A DNA stretch of 64,000 nucleotides from positions 78,854 to 142,853 of the forward strand of contig JAJEEE010000047.1 in NCBI GenBank assembly GCA_022821145.1, in the 5' to 3' direction. The notes under the pieces are model-generated. The model had not been told where the DNA came from. It saw only the letters and a program-made list of their open reading frames with translations, and made no database searches. Source of the stretch: Acidobacteriota bacterium. GTDB lineage: Bacteria > Acidobacteriota > Terriglobia > 20CM-2-55-15. Position numbers and translations under genes: made by a program. Below are positions 61,942-64,000 of this stretch, piece by piece; position 1 is the stretch's first letter, and every line of letters starts with the position of its first letter.

Positions 61942-63861
61942 ATGTCAACGAAAACACGATACCTGGACAAGATCGAAGGACCCCGCGACCTGCGCGCGAT
62001 GTCCCAGACCGAGTTGAAGGCGTTGGCCCGGGAGGTGCGGGCCGAGGTCATCGACGCCGTCTCCAAGACGGGCGGGCATCTGGGCGCCGGGCTCGGAGTG
62101 GTCGAATTGACAGTCGCCCTGCATCACCTGTTCGACACGCCGGACGATATCCTGGTGTGGGACGTCGGTCATCAATGCTACCCGCACAAGATCCTGACCG
62201 GTCGCCGGGATCAGATCCGGACGCTCCGCCAGGGGGGCGGCCTGTCGGGGTTCACCAAGCGTTCCGAGAGCGAATACGATCCGTTCGGCGCCGCGCACGC
62301 GTCGACCTCGGTGTCGGCCGCGCTGGGTTTCGCGGTGGCTCGCGACCTGCAGCAACGGAAGAACCGCGTGATCGCGGTCATCGGCGACGGGGCCCTGAGC
62401 GGCGGCATGGCCTACGAGGCCCTCAACAACGCCGGCTCGACCGAAACGCCGCTGATCGTCATCCTCAACGACAACGCCATGTCGATCGCCCCGCCCGTGG
62501 GCGCCATGAGCTCCTATCTGTCGCGCCTGATCTCGTCGGCGCGATACCGCTCGTTGCGCGACCTGGCGCTGGTGATGGCGGACAAGTTCCCGCACGCCGT
62601 CGAGCGGCGGCTCAAGCAGGCCGAGAAGTATGCCCGCAGTCTGGTCTCCGGCGGCACGCTGTTCGAAGAGCTGGGTTTCTACTACGTGGGACCCATCGAC
62701 GGTCACAACCTCGACCATCTCCTCCCCGTGCTTCGGAACGTGCGCGACGCCGGAAACGTGGGCCCGTTCCTTGTCCATGTCCTGACCGAGAAGGGCAAGG
62801 GTTATGAGCCCGCCGAGAAATCCGCGGACAAGTACCACGGGGTGTCGAGCTTCGACGTGGCGACCGGCGCCCAGGTCAAGGCCAAGGCGGCCGCGCCCGC
62901 TTTTACCAAGGTCTTCGGCGAAAGCCTGCTCATGGAGGCCCGACTGGACGACCGGGTCTGCGCGATCACCGCGGCGATGCCCTCGGGCACGGGCGTCAAC
63001 ATCATGGCCAAGGTCTTCCCCGACCGGGTTTTCGATGTCGGGATCGCCGAGCAGCACGGCGTGACCTTCGCGGCCGGGTTGGCGGCGGACGGCATGAAGC
63101 CGTTCGCGACGATCTATTCCACGTTCCTGCAACGCGCCTACGACCAGATCGTTCACGACGTCGCGATTCAGGAACTCCCGGTGCGATTCGCGCTCGACCG
63201 CGCGGGCCTGGTGGGCGCCGACGGCCAGACCCATGCCGGCGCCTTCGACATCGCGTATCTGGGTTGCATTCCGGGTTTCGTGCTGATGGCCGCGGCCGAC
63301 GAAGGCGAGTTGGCGCACATGGTCCGGACCGCCGCGACCATCGACGACGGGCCGTGCGCGTTCCGTTATCCGCGCGGCGCGGGGTTCGGCGTTCCGGTGC
63401 CGGAGCGCGGCGAGGTCCTACAGATCGGCAAGGGACGCGTTCTGCGCGAGGGAACGACGGTCGCCATCCTGTCCTACGGCGCCCGCCTGCACGAGGCGCT
63501 GGCCGCCGGCAAGGAACTGGACGATCTCGGCGTGTCGACAACGGTCGCCGACGCCCGGTTCGCCAAGCCGTTGGACGAGGATCTCGTCGGGCGTCTCGCC
63601 CGTGAGCACGAGGTACTGCTCACGGTCGAAGAAGGGGCCGTCGGGGGGTTCGGTTCACATGTGCTCCACTTCCTGGCGACGCGCGGCCTGTTGGACCGGG
63701 GACTCAAAGTCCGGCCCATGGTGCTTCCCGATCGCTTTCTCGACCACGACAAGCCGCAACTCCAATACGACGCGGCGGGGCTGCTGGCGCGGCACATACA
63801 GGCAACGGCGCTCGACGCGCTCGAGTTCGAGCCATCCAAGCGCATCCTGGAATTCCCCTAG
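61942..63861 (+). CDS. dxs: 1-deoxy-D-xylulose-5-phosphate synthase
   Basis: 639 residues with GGGAG before the ATG. Signatures in order: [61 protein letters not shown], the TPP motif [32 protein letters not shown], the transketolase-like pyrimidine part [22 protein letters not shown], and the C-terminal part with [18 protein letters not shown]. It makes 1-deoxyxylulose 5-phosphate from pyruvate and glyceraldehyde 3-phosphate, the entry step of the non-mevalonate isoprenoid pathway. Length and motifs match the family. No other pathway gene is visible beside it. Confidence 0.95.
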   Translation: MSTKTRYLDKIEGPRDLRAMSQTELKALAREVRAEVIDAVSKTGGHLGAGLGVVELTVALHHLFDTPDDILVWDVGHQCYPHKILTGRRDQIRTLRQGGGLSGFTKRSESEYDPFGAAHASTSVSAALGFAVARDLQQRKNRVIAVIGDGALSGGMAYEALNNAGSTETPLIVILNDNAMSIAPPVGAMSSYLSRLISSARYRSLRDLALVMADKFPHAVERRLKQAEKYARSLVSGGTLFEELGFYYVGPIDGHNLDHLLPVLRNVRDAGNVGPFLVHVLTEKGKGYEPAEKSADKYHGVSSFDVATGAQVKAKAAAPAFTKVFGESLLMEARLDDRVCAITAAMPSGTGVNIMAKVFPDRVFDVGIAEQHGVTFAAGLAADGMKPFATIYSTFLQRAYDQIVHDVAIQELPVRFALDRAGLVGADGQTHAGAFDIAYLGCIPGFVLMAAADEGELAHMVRTAATIDDGPCAFRYPRGAGFGVPVPERGEVLQIGKGRVLREGTTVAILSYGARLHEALAAGKELDDLGVSTTVADARFAKPLDEDLVGRLAREHEVLLTVEEGAVGGFGSHVLHFLATRGLLDRGLKVRPMVLPDRFLDHDKPQLQYDAAGLLARHIQATALDALEFEPSKRILEFP

Positions 63862-63892
63862 GAGCCTGTGGTGAAACCCCGCGTCGCACCGA

Positions 63893-63990
63893 GACCGGTG
63901 AGGCGCCCGTCCGGCAAGGCGCGAGAAGGGAGCATATTCCCGATATGTGACCGACGAGCAACGCAGTCCAGACGGGATGCGTCGCCGGTC
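63893..63990. repeat. Roughly 100-bp imperfect inverted repeat after dxs
   Basis: GACCGGTGAGGCGCCCGTC (63893-63911) is partly complementary to GACGGGATGCGTCGCCGGTC (63971-63990): the outer GACCGG/CCGGTC and inner CCCGTC/GACGGG blocks pair. The centre carries GGGAGCATATTCCC. It follows the dxs stop by 31 nt and could form one long hairpin. It reads like an interspersed extragenic repeat, but the window edge is too near to confirm. The window ends at 64000 with a frame still open downstream that I do not claim as a gene. Confidence 0.5.
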
Positions 63991-64000
63991 GAATGCAGCA

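Overview
The window is a GC-rich (about two-thirds G+C), densely coded bacterial chromosome segment carrying about 50 genes. The gene content points to an Acidobacteriota member, most like the Vicinamibacteria-type lineages known from marine and sponge-associated metagenomes. This is an inference from family content: a VWA-domain exported protein of the acidobacterial type, several paralogous exported DUF6152 and 'EGDTLVV' proteins, PQQ dehydrogenases, arylsulfatases, AmmeMemoRadiSam protein B and TolB-like exported propellers. No rRNA or marker tree is available in the window.

Layout. 1-1.4 kb: tail of an arabinose-5-phosphate isomerase and a Phd/PIN toxin-antitoxin pair. 1.6-5.4 kb (minus strand): minor pseudopilins GspH-I-J-K behind a DegT aminotransferase. 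5.5-10.6 kb: an exported protein, then a minus-strand run of solute-binding protein, TolB-like propeller and sulfatase. 10.9-16.8 kb: an exported FAH-family protein, yebC-ruvC, a 21-bp tandem repeat, amrB, a VWA protein, tRNA-Ser(UGA) and a DinB protein. 17.3-20.5 kb: a large exported G8-domain/beta-helix protein and a RelE/YafQ-type toxin-antitoxin pair flanked by repeats. 20.8-30.6 kb (minus strand): glnS, a two-polypeptide pyruvate:ferredoxin oxidoreductase, a MatC-like permease coupled to a D-threonine-aldolase-like enzyme, and a PQQ alcohol dehydrogenase. 31-39 kb: a DUF6152/EGDTLVV pair, a hot-dog protein, a SpoIIE-type phosphatase, a DUF4143 ATPase with a striking palindromic promoter, a second PQQ dehydrogenase interrupted by TGA, and a Tat-type sulfatase. 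39-42 kb: putA. 42-49.8 kb: a DUF3179 gene with an in-frame TGA, followed by an array of DUF6152 and EGDTLVV genes including two different fusions. 49.9-60.5 kb: a heavy-metal island (histidine kinase, response regulator, CzcC-, CzcB-, CzcA- and CzcD-like proteins, a His-rich protein, a ZIP-like protein). 60.7-64 kb: a frameshifted MpaB/DUF2236 gene, dxs and a hairpin repeat.

How the genes work together. The clearest functional unit is the metal island, where a two-component system sits directly upstream of a tripartite RND exporter, a zinc-type CDF exporter, a His-rich buffer protein and a ZIP-like carrier. The second theme is periplasmic oxidation and exported proteins of unknown function: PQQ dehydrogenases, sulfatases, the G8 protein and the DUF6152/EGDTLVV families.

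The most notable observation is the DUF3179 gene at 42083-43210. Its only interruption is a TGA exactly where the family has the first Cys of a CxxC motif. It is followed at SECIS distance by a GC-rich hairpin whose apical loop resembles that of the E. coli fdhF SECIS. It is a candidate selenoprotein, not proven from this window. The second strong theme is the repeated pairing, and once the fusion, of DUF6152 with the EGDTLVV domain, which suggests an undescribed two-part periplasmic system.
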